Below the pieces are notes generated by a model. That model searched no databases. It was not told the origin of the DNA and saw only the letters and a list, made by a program, of their open reading frames with translations. A program made the position numbers and the translations under genes. Below, one piece after another: positions 1 to 12,679 of a stretch of DNA of 64,000 nt; positions within the stretch are counted from its first letter, which is position 1, and each line of letters starts with the position of its first letter. Source of the DNA: Mugil cephalus (Eukaryota; Chordata; Actinopteri; Mugiliformes; Mugilidae); contig NC_061777.1 of the NCBI RefSeq assembly GCF_022458985.1, forward strand, positions 20,363,668 through 20,427,667, given 5' to 3'.

Positions 1-230
1 TTGAAATGTCGAGCTGTTTTTTGTAGCGCGTTCCACCAGTTAGCATGCTAGCCGGCGGATGCTAGCAAATGTCAAACCAACTTAACACTAGTTTAAGTGT
101 TAAGTCTTAGCAGCAGAAAGTGCTTGTGTTTTTAACTATACTAGTAATCTGTAACAGTCCTGCGGCGTTAACCGTGTGCACAACATGTTGGTCTCTAACA
201 GTGACGCATAAACCAAATCGCTCTTCTGCA

Positions 231-255
231 GCTGAAGCTGAAGCTGAAGCTGAAG
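231..255 (+). repeat. Hexamer tandem repeat GCTGAA in klhl22 5' leader
   Basis: About four perfect copies of GCTGAA lie just upstream of the klhl22 start. They encode alternating Ala-Glu or Leu-Gln in shadow frames, which should not be read as protein. Confidence 0.85.
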
Positions 256-268
256 AGACCTCTGAACG

Positions 269-289
269 ATGTCAGTGCTGGACAGATGA
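269..289 (+). promoter_or_regulatory. Short uORF overlapping the klhl22 start codon
   Basis: An ATG at 269 opens a six-codon frame that ends with TGA at 287-289. That stop overlaps the klhl22 ATG at 286-288 in an ATGA arrangement. Whether the 5' leader includes this ATG depends on the transcription start, which cannot be seen. If it is included, it could lower initiation at 286 and favour reinitiation or the second ATG at 295. Confidence 0.4.
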
Positions 290-3200
290 AAGCCATGAAA
301 CCTGAGCAGAAGTGTGTCGCCGTAGCAGAGGACGGAGCTCCGAGTCCAATGGGAGGACTCGCTGGCTCGTCGGGCCGCCCGGGCCGTCGGACCTACCAAA
401 GTTCAGCCCATTTCGGCAGCCTGCTGGACGGCCTGCTGGCTCTCAGACAGGGCGGCATCCTGTTTGACGTGGTGCTGGTGGTGGAGGGTCGACCCATCCA
501 AGCCCACCGTATTCTCCTGGCCGCCTCTTGTGATTATTTCAGGTGAGATACGGTGAAGCGGGTCTCTGCGCTCAACTTTCATTTTCACTTTTCTCCAGTA
601 TAGGCTGGCAAATATTCAAGATGCCTTCAAAGGCTTGGCCTAATAAAACAGTAGAGACAGAGAGGTACTCGCACGACCATGACCCAATGTACAGAACCCT
701 CCTGTCTAATGTATGTTTCTTCAGTTACTTTACTGGGAGTAAGACATTTTATCCCTTTCCTGACTCCATTTACATGGTCTTGATCACCGTGTAATCCGTT
801 TTTACCGAGGTTTATGTTTTTATGGTTTAGTTGTGGTAATTATGGAGGTTATGTGTTTTTTTTATGTATTTCAGTCACAAGACAAAGGCAAGGCCCACAG
901 TTCAGTTTAAACAAGTTTGTCCACATGAACGTATTTGATGTAGCTTCTCAACATTGTCATAAGACCAGTTTTGCAAAAGGCTTTGAGGAAAGGCAACCTG
1001 ACTCGTAAATATTTCTTGAAGACGTTCTGCCACTCATCGAGTAGCGTCTTCAGTTCTGAGAAACTGAAAGGAAGTTGAGGTTGGAACAGGAAAAGTCTGT
1101 GGGTAGAACCCGTCGTTTTGGCTTCTGTCATTAGCTTATCTGTAGTGAGAGGGTTTAATGTGGCATTAAACCTACTTTCTCTGCGCCAGGGTCACGTGAT
1201 TTCTTAGACCTCAGTCCTGTGCACTCACAACCTGCAGCTTAAAAGGCACCTGTGCTATAGTCTCAACCCAGTCCGTGTGTACAGGTCGTTTGTTCTGATG
1301 TTTAACCTTAAGTCCGGCCGCAGACGTGGTTTACTAAAGTTCAGCCTAGAGATCAGCCTCAGATCATGTGATGTGTATGTCATATAATAACTACCGTGAA
1401 CAGCAGCGGAAACACTTCAGACACAATGGATCAACACAGATAAAATCATCTTAACAATGTCCGTGATGATTCTCAATTATCTGTGTAAAAGCAAAGCTAA
1501 AACAAAGCAGCTGACTGGAGCTTTGAACATGTATTTAGATGTGTTGTGTAACACAGAAAAAATCAAGCAAGTCCAGTTTTCTTGTTTTCTTTGTGTTAAA
1601 TAGATCTTCAGAATAGCAAAGCTCTATGCTATGCTGGTGAACCTTGGTGTGTTTTCCAGTGTGCTACATAAAATTGGGAGGGTTCTCTGACACACCTGTG
1701 TCGGGTGTGTCAGCTGCAGGTCAGCTGGACTCATTCCCATTTTGACTCTGGTTCCAGGTTAAGTTTGTTTACTTGTCTGTTTTCATAACACTTCTACATA
1801 AACTTCACTTTTGGCACACAACATTAAGTATTACGTATCACAAGCACATTCACTGGAATATATGTGGCATACAGGCATCACAGGGCAAGATTTTCTCCAT
1901 GATTGTCAGTAAACTCTGCTGTTCAGAATCAGAATGTCATCAATGTCCTTGCACGCAGTACAAGAGTATAAAGTCATCTCCAATGTGGTTTGTGTAAGAG
2001 CAAATGAAGAAAGAATAAAAAAAAGAGTATAAGAAACAGGCAGAATGTAAGAGAACACAGTTTATATTTCAAACAGTAACAAATAGCACACAGCTATGAC
2101 ACAGCAGCACGAAATTTGGTGGATATCCCTGTTATTTGACTGTAATGCTTAACACTGCTAAAGATGTTGCCATTTACAACATCAGCTGTTTGTTGAAGAA
2201 AATAACTTTAAGCCTGGAGGTGTGTGTTTTGCAACAAAAACTGCTGGCAGAATTCAAACTTGGGTCATTGTGGCTGTGCATCTTTTCATTATTGTGCGGC
2301 CAGGCAAACCTAATAACATAATAACAATATGTCACTTTTCTCCTCTAGGGGGATGTTTGCTGGAGGCCTCAGGGAGACACAGCAAAAGGAGATTCCAATC
2401 CATGGAGTATCCTACATAGCTATGACAAAACTTCTTGACTACATCTACACTTCAACAATTGAGTTAGACCTGGAGTGTGTTCAGGAAGTCCTGATTGCCG
2501 CCACGCTGGTACAGGTAGGATTTAGTTTCTCTTCTGCAAAATTCAGTTGTTCCTTACTTTTTTTCTCAGCTAACTTGTGTTCTTTGGGGTTTTACAGCTT
2601 GAGAAAGTCATCGACTTTTGCTGCGACTTCCTTTTCTCCTGGCTGGACGAGGGCAACATATTGGAGGTGCACCATCTGGCCGATCTCTACGGGCTGCAGC
2701 AGCTCAATGACAAGATCCACTCCTACATCCTCAAGAACATTCAGACTTTGTCTCGAACAGATGTGTACCGGCAGTTACCCCAAGACGAAGTTTTCAGAGC
2801 GCTGACTAGTGACGAGCTTCATGTGAACAGTGAGAACGAAGTGTATGAGGCGGCACTTCACTATCACTACAGTCCCGAGCAGGTGGAAACTGACCAGGTG
2901 TACTTGCAGGTCAGTCTGAAGGTGTGTCTGCATTTTGTACTTAAACACTATCATGGATAGTGTGCCTACTTATATTTACTTTATCACTCAGTCTTTGTCA
3001 TTAATAGATATTAACCATTTCATCGCCTTTCTGACCCCAAGGACAATCTGAAGATGCTCGATGCCGTGCGTTTTTGTCTGATTGAGAAGCAAGTTCTGCA
3101 GAGACTGCATGGCAGACTGCACCAGTGTCCACTGAAGGATTCAGTTTCAGCTGCCCTACGGTACCACGAGCAGGAGGTGTGGCAGCCCGTCCTGCAGAGT

Positions 3201-5579
3201 CCCCTCACCCAGCCACGGTCCACCTTCCACTGTGTCCTGGGCTTCGGTGGGATGTTCACTTCCTCCACTCTCACGGACAGCAATGACCTGTTTCAGGTGT
3301 TCCACCCGAGCTGGCGGGAATGGAGGACTCTCACCGCTGCCCACGCGCCACGCATGTCCAACCAGGGAATTGCTGTGCTCAACAACTTTGTTTATCTCAT
3401 CGGAGGAGACAAAAATACCAGTGGATTCCGTGCCGAGACACGCTGCTGGAGGTGAGGTCACGCCAGAAAATTTATCAATCGCCTCACGTTGTGATTAATT
3501 CAAGGCTGCAGCCGTCAGTTACAGTCATTATTGAGATTAGGTCTGTTAAAACAGATGCAATATTTGATCGATTGCTTGACTGTCTAAGCTTACAGATGAA
3601 AACACAACCTTGCAATTAGTGGTTAGCAACAGTTCTGAGTTTTCAATTGTATCACGTAATCTTTTTCAGCAGATGGTGTTCACCCGGTTGTCATGGAAAC
3701 ATTTCCAAGTTCTCATTTTGGAGCACTTTATAAATTCTGCTCCATGCTGTTCAGATAGCTGAAGTAATTGGCTTTGGAGACAACATCTGGGATCCGAGGT
3801 CACACGTTCCATGTGTTCATGAGGTTTTGATCGGACCATGATATTTTACCTGCAAGTCTGTCCTGACCAGGAAGTCTAATAGATGGGTGCTAAAAAAACT
3901 CTAACGTTGAGTGAAATGCTAAGATAAGACAAGGAAAGATAAGATAGATAAAATATGCCTTTATTCATCCCACAATGGGGAAATTCTTGTTATTAACAGT
4001 AGCAAGACATTCAGCATCATGTGCACAGTCTTGTGATCCTACAATCAACCCCAGCTAAAACAACTAGTATGTTACCTTTGCTGGTTTATTGGTATGAGTG
4101 GGTGAAGACTGAAACTTGGCAAGTAGAGTGAGTTCAGGTGCTAAGCTGGGTGAAGGACTCGTGTGATCATATTACATGACCTTCATTGTCCAGTGAGGAA
4201 GAGCTCAGAATAAACATAAGAATAGCTAGTAAATCTAAGAGGTCACACAATAAGTTCATGATCTATTTTGTTCTAAACCTCATATCAGCTGGTTTCCAGT
4301 TTCTTTTAAGACTTCCTCTCTTCCCAGATACGACCCTCGTCACAACAGCTGGTGCTCCATCCAGTCTCTGCAGCAGCAGCATGCTGACCACTGCGTTTGT
4401 GTGGTGGGCGGCCATATTTACACCATCGGAGGGCGCGACTACAGCAACGAGTTGGACTCAGTGGAGCGCTATGACCCACGCACCAACTCGTGGGAATTTG
4501 TGACACCTTTAAAGAGAGAGGTACTATTTTTTTGTTTAGACTGCACGCAGTTACTTCGGCTGTCCACATGATGGTGCTATTTGCCCATCGGTGATTTATA
4601 ACCGGTGTGCGCCTGTTGTACGCCTGGTGTTTCCCTTTCCTTGAATTCCCATTTAATAAAAGTTTGACCTTCCCTCCAGGTGTATGCCCATGCTGGAGCG
4701 GTGGTGGACGGGAAGATCTATATAGCGTGTGGGCGCAGAGGGATGGCGTACCTCAGAGAGACTTGCTGCTTTGACCCTGCAGCCAACCAGTGGACAGCAT
4801 GTGCGGAGGGGCCAGTGGAGCGAGCGTGGCACGGCATGGCTGCTGTTAATGGACGCGTGTATGTTATTGGAGGAAGCAATGATGAGCGCGGGTACCGGCA
4901 TGATGTTCTGAAGGTATAATGCCACACTGTACCATGTGGTTATTCTTTTTACTTTTTAGTCTTTTTGTTTCTTCATATGTTGTGGTATTTGTCCTGTACA
5001 TTTTTTTTTTTACATAATAATAATAATTTAGATCCATTCATCTGTAGAGTCCAACCTCATTTTACTTTTTGTTGAAGACCATTGTCAGCTACATTAGTCA
5101 GACTGACTTATTGAATTAATTATATTTATTTTTGTAGCAGAGCAACACCTTTGACAGAGGTTATTACTATTTGGACAGCACTTCTAGAAAGCAGCAAGTA
5201 ATTAATTTCCCTTTCTTTTTTCCCCTTTCCCCTTCAGGTGGCATGTTTTGACCCGGCCGTCAACTCATGGTCTCTAATGGCCCCCCTCCCCGGTGGGCAC
5301 GGGGAACCCGGCGTAGCTGTGCTGGACAATCGGATTTACATTCTGGGAGGACGCTCGCATGACAAAGGCACCAGGATGAAATACGTCCACGTGTACAACA
5401 CCGACGCGGACGAGTGGGAAAACGAGACGGAGTTTAAGCTGCGCGTCTCTGGGCTGGCAGCCTGCGTGGCGCTCATGCCGCCGGCCGTGCTCGCCCAGGC
5501 CAGAACCTGGGAGCAGCGCACCAAGGCTTCGTGGGAAGAAGTGGACGTGGACAACTCAGAGGACTCTAGTGAGGACTGA
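286..5579 (+). CDS. klhl22: Kelch-like protein 22 (BTB-BACK-Kelch CUL3 adaptor), 7 coding exons
   Basis: Coding exons read from GT-AG sites: 286-542, 2349-2514, 2598-2909, 3042-3451, 4328-4520, 4680-4913 and 5238-5579. They sum to 637 codons (human KLHL22 is about 634) with consistent phases. Exon 1 and exon 2 encode the BTB domain (about residues 30-150, with FDVVLVVEGRPIQAHRI and DYFRGMFAGGL). Exon 3 encodes the BACK domain. Exons 4-7 encode the Kelch propeller (GIAVLNNFVYLIGGD, GGHIYTIGGRDY, VYVIGGSND, NRIYILGGRSHD). The acidic C-terminus ends NSEDSSED, like the human protein. In known family biology KLHL22 is a substrate adaptor of the CUL3 ubiquitin ligase, reported to act on PLK1 and DEPDC5. 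The start is placed at 286; a second in-frame ATG lies at 295, so the first three residues are uncertain. The gene is convergent with tbx16. Confidence 0.95.
543..2348 (+). other. klhl22 intron 1
   Basis: This 1.8 kb intron has donor AG|GTGAGA and an acceptor at CTCTAG. No other gene is visible. An AT-rich stretch near 1925-2035 carries a phrase like the 3' ends of fish LINEs (CAGAATCAGAATG), but I cannot assign a family. Confidence 0.6.
3940..4010 (+). repeat. Possible LINE 3'-end relic in klhl22 intron 4
   Basis: A phrase like TTTATTCATCCCACAATGGG followed by GAAATTC resembles the 3' tails of fish non-LTR retrotransposons (TTTATTGATCCC...GGGGAAATT). The tail is all that is visible. The call rests on a remembered consensus. 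Confidence 0.35.
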
Positions 5580-6559
5580 ACAAGCTACGTTGAACCCAAC
5601 CCATCATGCACTTTTCTTTTCCAGCACAATGAACTGTGTTTTTTTTTCCCACAAAATTTTCCTTTTTCGCGTAATGACCACTTTGAGTGCCTCTGAACCA
5701 AAGTGTCAATAAGGACTATCGAACACTTTTGATGTGACCTGTCTGAGAACCGCTGCCTGCTCACATGTTAACACAACTGATCCCTCATTGTCTTCTGACA
5801 CTGTAACTGCTCCTGCGTGGATTTATCATAGAGGGAGCCTATGTTCAACTTAAATGTACATTTATACTCTGGAAAGTAGCGGCTATGCAATAACATGATA
5901 GTTTGGTTTATTGGTTTATTCACACAAGAATTTCAGTTTTTTAGTTTAGACAGCTGCTGTTGATCATTGTCAGCTTTCATCACGTCCATGCTACTCTACA
6001 ATCAGTGAGTTATTAGAGTTTTAACGATGTGCCTTGTTTTGTGGTCACATCAGAACATCTGTATTGTTTGTTGTGTGTTTAGCCAGAAATGAGCCTTAGG
6101 TGTTGTGCCTCTGATATCACAGATGGATTTAAATACCTAGATTTATGATTGGATTTGAATGATGAGGCACTGGTGCTACAGGCGGCAGACCCCAGCTCAC
6201 TGTGTGTTCTCAAACGTGTAAGTAAAATGTGAACCTGTTGAGTCTTGATATGCTTGTAATGATTTTTTTTTCTGTTGTTGACCTCACATACTCTGTAACT
6301 TATTTTGTTCTCAGATCAATGTTTGTTTCTGAATTTCAGGCTTTCCTCTGTGCTTCCCTTTGTTGCCTCTGATCAACACCGCTTTATATGAGAAAAGAAC
6401 AACAGAAAAGTGAACATCCACCATCAGGCATCTTTATATGTGTTTGAACAACTGCCGGAACAAATCAGATTTTTTTTTCTGAAAATGAAGGTTATGTAGT
6501 GAAGAAAGGATTAAGTTGAATCCCTGTCACACAACATATGCAAATTTGTTTTGAACTTT

Positions 6560-6565
6560 AATAAA
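6560..6565 (+). terminator. klhl22: Polyadenylation signal AATAAA of klhl22
   Basis: A canonical AATAAA lies about 980 bases after the klhl22 stop. The interval 5580-6559 shows no ORF of interest and is read as 3' UTR. Confidence 0.6.
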
Positions 6566-6672
6566 ATAGTAATATATAATTGTTCATGTGTGCCTGTCAG
6601 TAGGAGTTGGGATTTTATTTTTAGTTAAAGACATGTGGAAGTTATCTATTGCTTAAAACATTAGTGTTTTAA

Positions 6673-7129
6673 CCTCCTGAGACCCAAGATTTGTTTGGAA
6701 TTCATCTGAATTTCTTAAGATTAAAATCTTTAGGTATTTGGGATTAGTAGGATCGAAGAAATATAAAAAAAGAAATAAGATTCACCTTTGAAGTGAAAGT
6801 AGTTTTTGAAAAAAATTATGAGGACACAGGGATTATTTCGCTGTATATCACAATTTATATCACCAATGTCTACCAAAATATAGAACTGGAAACGATGAAA
6901 TTCCAATGTCCTCAAACGAGTACCTGCTAATTTGTTAAATAGGCATGTCATATCAAACTAGAAAAGTTAATAAACATAAATAAACAAGTGCATTGACTCT
7001 TTGCTAAGAAGACAAAGTGTCTCCTTATGAAGACAACAGGTCTAAACGAAGCAGAATAAGCTGCCATGAATCTAAAACATATGCGGACATAAAAAACGTC
7101 CCCATATGAGGACACCGGGTCTTAGAAGG
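6673..7129. mobile_element. piggyBac-like non-autonomous element (MITE)
   Basis: The 457-base element begins CCTCCTGAGACCC and ends GGGTCTTAGAAGG. These are imperfect terminal inverted repeats, 11 of 13 matching. It is flanked by TTAA at 6669-6672 and TTAC at 7130-7133, which fits a decayed TTAA target duplication. CC..GG ends with TTAA sites are typical of piggyBac-type elements. The interior has no transposase. Confidence 0.6.
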
Positions 7130-7133
7130 TTAC

Positions 7134-9660
7134 AGTAAAAAAATTACATGGTATTTTACCATTATATTTTTTATAAATCTATTAATTTAAAAAATCCCAT
7201 TCCGTCTGTGATGCCCAAATTATTTCCTTGGAAATAGCTGTTATACTCAGAGAGTTTAATTTACATAGATATGTAGTTTTTCTATGAGGAAGAAATAGAA
7301 TTGAACATAAGCAAAAAAACGAAATGTTTCTATTGGAATCTGAAGTCGGGCTTTGACAAAAGACGTCAGTACGGACCTGACTGTATTTATTTGGCTGCTA
7401 CCCTTTTGTTAATTTTCATAATTGTAATATGAAATCTCATTTGTTTGTCTCCTTTGCTGTAACTCTTGACCGTGATGGTTCCTGGCTTTTATTCCACCCA
7501 GTCTCCACTAGTTCCTCTCCATTTGGCCCTGGACTCCATCAGCTTTATGAAGGCTGACTGCTGCTTTCCTCTCCGTGGCTGTTTCATCTACATCTGTTAC
7601 CCCCCGCCAGCTCTAAGTAAGTGAGTGCCCCCCTCCTCCCCTTTCACACTGTTGTGCCAGCCCCCAGCAAGTTGTCTGGTAGTATCTGCTGACACCAGCG
7701 CTGGGCATCCAGGATCAACAATCTGTCACAGCCTCTTTATTCCGAAGCTGTAGTACCACCTGGGGGATACTTAAGACATATGTCATGCACTTAACCACAC
7801 CAGCGGCCTTTACAAACATCTGAGTGCAGGTCGATCTGGTGCTCTTTGCTAGACCGTTATCAAAGCAATCAAAGGGACATTGATGTGGCGCTATGCAGAT
7901 TGGAGCTGAGGATGTGTGAGTCGAGGGAATTTTACTAAGTGCCCGCTTTTATGCTTGCTTCTCCTGCTGTGCATGAGTGGAGGAGGTCAATGGAAGTCGA
8001 TAGAGACAAAGAGAGTGACCCGTGGATGGGGATCTGGAGTCTGAAACGTTGCTTTTCATTGGGTCACAAACAATATTCCTCCTGGAGCACTGAGCTCTCA
8101 GTGACCAAGAGGCTCAAGATGTCTTTCTCTTTGAATTGCACCACCGTGATGTTAAGGCCCACATGTTTGGCACGTTATCCTCTTGAGTGTTTTACCCACT
8201 ATTAAATAGCACACTTGGCAAATACTTCCTATATGCTGCATTATTTTCATGTCTCTTTAGACAACCTTTTACAAATTTTGTCTGATATTAATTCATCCAC
8301 GTTTGAACTCCCTTTAACGTAATAACATTGGCAAAGGTTTTACATTTTTACTTTCTTCGTGCAGTTACGGTTTTCCAATCAAACATTCACGCACTCTTTC
8401 ATTATATGCAGCCATTACATTATGACAATACACTGCAAAGAAACCACAGAAGAATATGTCACATGTGCACCAACAACAGTTGACATATCATTATTATTTA
8501 TGAATATTTATGAACGCAATCATGTTCTTCATCTTTTGTGTACCATTATTGGCACTGAAATTAAAACGGGATAATATTCCGATGTGCTTTAAGTGCATCT
8601 GTAACTCCGGGTTAACTGTGTATAAAGATCCCAAACCACGCACATGTTGAAATCAGTTTAATGCCTTAACTGAGGTGTTATTTCCCCAGTCCCGAGCAGT
8701 ACAAGTTATTTTTATTGAGTTTAATCAAAAGGCTGGCTTATAGTCTTAACATATGTCTGAATTTGAAGTTCATTAAAGTGATCTGCTCACACAGCAGTGC
8801 AGATTTCTGTAAAGTTCAGCCTTTGCTTTCCCTCATTAAAACGACTAAATCAGCTGTGAGCAACGTGGGGAAGTCAGAGGTTGGTTCAGCAAGGCTCCAA
8901 GATAATGAATTGGCCTGAATAAAATCCACACTGCAGTCCTGAAGGGTGCCCCCCACCCCGCCCTCCTTCCTTCCCCCACCCCACCCCACCCTTGGATTTT
9001 ACAACAGTCATTAGCGGCTCATATCCACTCAGTGTGGAGGTGATGGGCCCAGTCTGTGTTTTTCAGTGGTGAAAAAGAAGCCAACAGCCCCCATTTTCAT
9101 GCTTTGTAAGGCTCATTGACATGGAGAACAAGGGCCAGTGGGTAAACCCCAGCAGGTGAGCCCGAGTCACAGTAATGCAGTGTCTTTAATGCATGCTGGG
9201 CTTGTCGAATGCTACAGAGTTCTCCTCATTAGATCAACAAAGAGGAAATGTAAACAAACACCACCAAAGGGTGTGTTGCTTATCAGGACTGACAAGGTAC
9301 AAATCATGCAGATGTGCACCGGCTCACAAGAGACACTTTTACAAAAAAAATGAAGACCAGGGTCACAGACGAACTATTTAATACTTTGGCGATGATGTAC
9401 GTAGAATTTACAAGGTCACCACACTGTAAAAAGACAGAGGGGGATCAGAGATTGTGCAACTTTTGTACTGAATAACAGGGAACAATCTGCAAATAAAACA
9501 CATATATGTTATATGTGTGTGTATTCTGGGCTGTATTTCACTCCTACCTGGTCTGCTGTGATTGTAGGCTTCTATTTATTTTGTATTGTAAGTATGCTCT
9601 TCAGTCACCAAATCTAAATGCTAATCTGATAAAAGAAAAGGTGTTCACAACAGAACATCA
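7134..9660. other. Intergenic region between convergent klhl22 and tbx16
   Basis: No coding exon is recognisable on either strand. A C-rich run lies near 8950-8995. The open frames present are short and show no family resemblance. Confidence 0.6.
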
Positions 9661-9674
9661 TATCATTTTAGGTT

Positions 9675-9680
9675 TTTATT
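9675..9680 (-). terminator. tbx16: Candidate poly(A) signal of tbx16
   Basis: TTTATT on the plus strand is AATAAA on the minus strand, about 415 bases past the tbx16 stop. A second candidate is at 9575-9580. The 9681-10094 interval is read as 3' UTR. Confidence 0.5.
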
Positions 9681-10094
9681 TGGGGTTCACATCACAGTTG
9701 AAAGACAGAAATAAATTGCACACTTAACGTTTAATCGATCCTTCTTTTCTTTTTACAAAAATAATATTTACACGAGGAGATGAGATGACATTTCAAATAA
9801 ATAGACAATAAGAACAATCAGCATGGCATAGCACACTTTCATTTCAATCGGCGCATCTGGATTCTGAATCCCACCAGTCTAAACAGAAGGCAGCTGCACG
9901 CGGCTCCTCACACTTCTCTTGCTCCGTTCGGTTTCTCATACTCGCCGCAGGCCTCCGGCCCTCGGCCTAGTTTGGACATGCATTCTCGTAGCTGTGAGCG
10001 CCGGGTCAGCGCTCCTGCAACGTGGCGCAGCAGCAGCGGCTGCGGCGGCAGCATCTGCAAAGTCACCCTTAGCCTGTTAACACCGAAGGCCTCC

Positions 10095-12679
10095 TCACCA
10101 GCAGGAATAGGAGAACAGCGGGTACTGGCTCCACTCGGCCACGTTGCCATGGTGATAGCCGTGGTGCACAGCTTGCGTGGTGTAGTCAGCGGCCAGGTGG
10201 TGAGGAGGAGGAGGATACTGGGCAGGCCCGGGCCCACTCCACTGGCCCAGGGGCTGCTCCGCGCTGTAGGGGCTGTAGATGTGATGACCGATCACCCCCG
10301 GCTTCCCGGCCTGGGCCATGGTCATGTTGAGCACCCCAGTGTAGTCCTGGGGGCCGGCCAGGTGCTGGGGCCCGCAATGCGAGGAGCTGCTGTCGAGTGT
10401 GCGCGTCTTTGAGGAGTCATGATCGGGAACCGTGGCGACGTCAGGGACCCTAGACTCGAAGCTGCTGCGTCCGCTGTTGCTGCTGCCGACGCTGGAGGAG
10501 GGCGATGGAGACTTTCCGTACTCGTGGACCCTGCGGAGTAAAAGGAGGCGTCAGGGAGCGGCTTTTCAAAAGCTAACCTATTACTATTCACCGCGTTAAC
10601 GTCATCTGTATTCACCTGTACGGCTGGTAGGAAGCTGGGGCTGGAACAAGCTGCTCCGTGTTGTACATGTCTCTTGTGTCTGTCCCAGCAGGAGAGTCGG
10701 TTCTCACACCGTGCTCCCTCTCAGCGGCCCAGGGGGAGTAACGCTCCTCTTTTACCACGTCCTCGTCCTTTCTTTTGGGCAGGTCTCCGTCCTCTCCTTC
10801 ATAACCATCGTACGACGACTGGCAGAAATCTGCAAAGATGCAAATCGTCAGATGAGAATACAGGAAAACAAAGGAAAGAAAGTCATCAGCAGGAGGAGGA
10901 GTCTCAAATCAGTACCTGGTGGACTGTCCTCTTCAGAGTCTCTGTTCAAAATGTCAGACATCTTGGCTCTCTTGTCGTGGTACGCAGGGTTCTTGCTCGG
11001 GCGCCTGCGGAAGAACATCGGGTTCATTAAATCTGAACTGTATTTGAATATGAAAGCAACTAAACAGGAGTCCTTGCATCAATCCGAACCTGAACGCGAC
11101 AAGTGTGAAACTCACTTTCTTTTATTTGTGCCCTCATCACGGAAACCCTTTGCAAATGGGTTGTGGTCAATCTTCAGTTTTGTAATCTGCAGGGGAAAGG
11201 GCGCACGTTAGTCGCTTACAAACAGTTCTGCGATTTCGAGGTGTTGATCATTATTTGTAAATTTAAGCTGACCTTGGTGTTCTGGTAGGCGGTGACGGCG
11301 GTGAAGGAAGTCTCGGGGAAGGTGAAGGTCTGGAAAACGCTCCAGCGGACACTGAACAGGTCGTCTGCCTGGACGACGTGGAAGCGCGGGTGGTAACGAT
11401 GCATGGAGTGCAAAATGATCTGCAGAGGGGTAAAGGGATGATGAATTATAGGTTTCAGAGAGTCTACCCTGTACTTAAAACAAGCACAGTTGACATAATA
11501 TATATGTAATATGAAAGATTTATTTATTTATTTTTTTTTAAACAAACTCTCCATTTGAAGTGCTCATACTTACATGGCCGTGCTGGTCGAGCGTGTTGTT
11601 GGTGAGTTTGAGCTTGAGAAAGGAGACAGACTGCTTCATCCAGTGGCTCCCCGGGGCTGGAGAGTCTGGGTGGAGATAGGTCCTGCAGGGAGGCTGAGGC
11701 TCCGCTTTTCCTGCCACCTCCCATTTCTCTTTATTCCACTGTAGGAAGGAGACTGATAGTTAGTCACTCTGTCTCAGATTGAAAAGGCGATTCACAGACG
11801 AATCTTCATCTTGTCCCCTTCCCACGATAGAGGGGAGTGAGGTGGCTGGCCGGTACCACCCACAGAGATGGGGGGTAGTACAGTGGGCTCCCAGCAGGGG
11901 ATAGAAAAACAGGAAGAGATAGCGCCCTTTCATGTACAATGTCAGGAGAGAGGGGGGGGTGATTAACAGGGGGTGTCCTGTTTGGGGACACTGGCAATCA
12001 CTGAGGGATATCTACAAGTGTTTTTCTTTAAGGTAAAACCAATTTTTCAGTGAAGGATAGATAGCTCATGTTGTTTTCTATGTGGACAAAAATAAAACAT
12101 CTGGCTCGTACCTTATATCTGAAACCATCCTCAGGGACCATGTCAACCAGTAGGATGTACTTGGCACATGGGAAAAGGCCGGACATGTTCACTTTGCAAT
12201 GTGGAAACATCCTCCTGGAAAACATAGATAGGAACACATGAATGCAGAAGGCAGCACAAGGCAGCGGTGTACTTTACAGAAAGAAAAAAAAAACAACTGT
12301 CTCCTTACCTCCCCGGTTTAGTGATGATCATTTCTGTTCCTATCTCATGGAAGGTCTTCCAGAGTTCAGGGTCCTCCAGAGTCATCCTGATGTTGCCCTG
12401 GAGGTAGGCATCAGGGCCGGCAGCCATGGAGGAGGGAGGAGGGCCACTGAAGTTGGACTTCAAGTCTGGCAGAAAACAAGATTCATTACAACCACACTTC
12501 ACTGAATCAGATAGAAATCAAGACGAGGGCAGGTGAGCTGATGAAGGACAGATGAAAAAGAAGTTTTGTTTTTTTTAAAAAAAAAGGATTTTTTTTTGTT
12601 GAAACAGCCACAAATTAGTTGAGAGCCCAATTTTACAACAGCTGAAAGTCAGTTTGTACTCACCTCTGATGGACTGCAT
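10095..12679 (-). CDS. tbx16: T-box transcription factor Tbx16 (spadetail/VegT type), 9 coding exons
   Basis: Coding exons in gene order: 12664-12679, 12309-12465, 12112-12214, 11574-11738, 11273-11419, 11116-11186, 10916-11004, 10616-10829 and 10095-10530. They sum to 466 codons including the stop, with all phases consistent. The first coding exon has only 16 bases (MQSIR plus one base). The T-box spans about residues 30-225, with [86 protein letters not shown] and [11 protein letters not shown]. The C-terminus ends in [12 protein letters not shown], which I associate with Tbx16. In zebrafish Tbx16 directs paraxial mesoderm movement and specification. The paralogue tbx16l/tbx6 is the main alternative. 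The gene lies in the same orientation as cabin1 and is convergent with klhl22. Confidence 0.87.

Noticed and set aside
10674-11211. Plus-strand open frames across tbx16 exons 6-8
   Set aside because: Shadows of minus-strand exons whose splice phases and T-box sequence are consistent.
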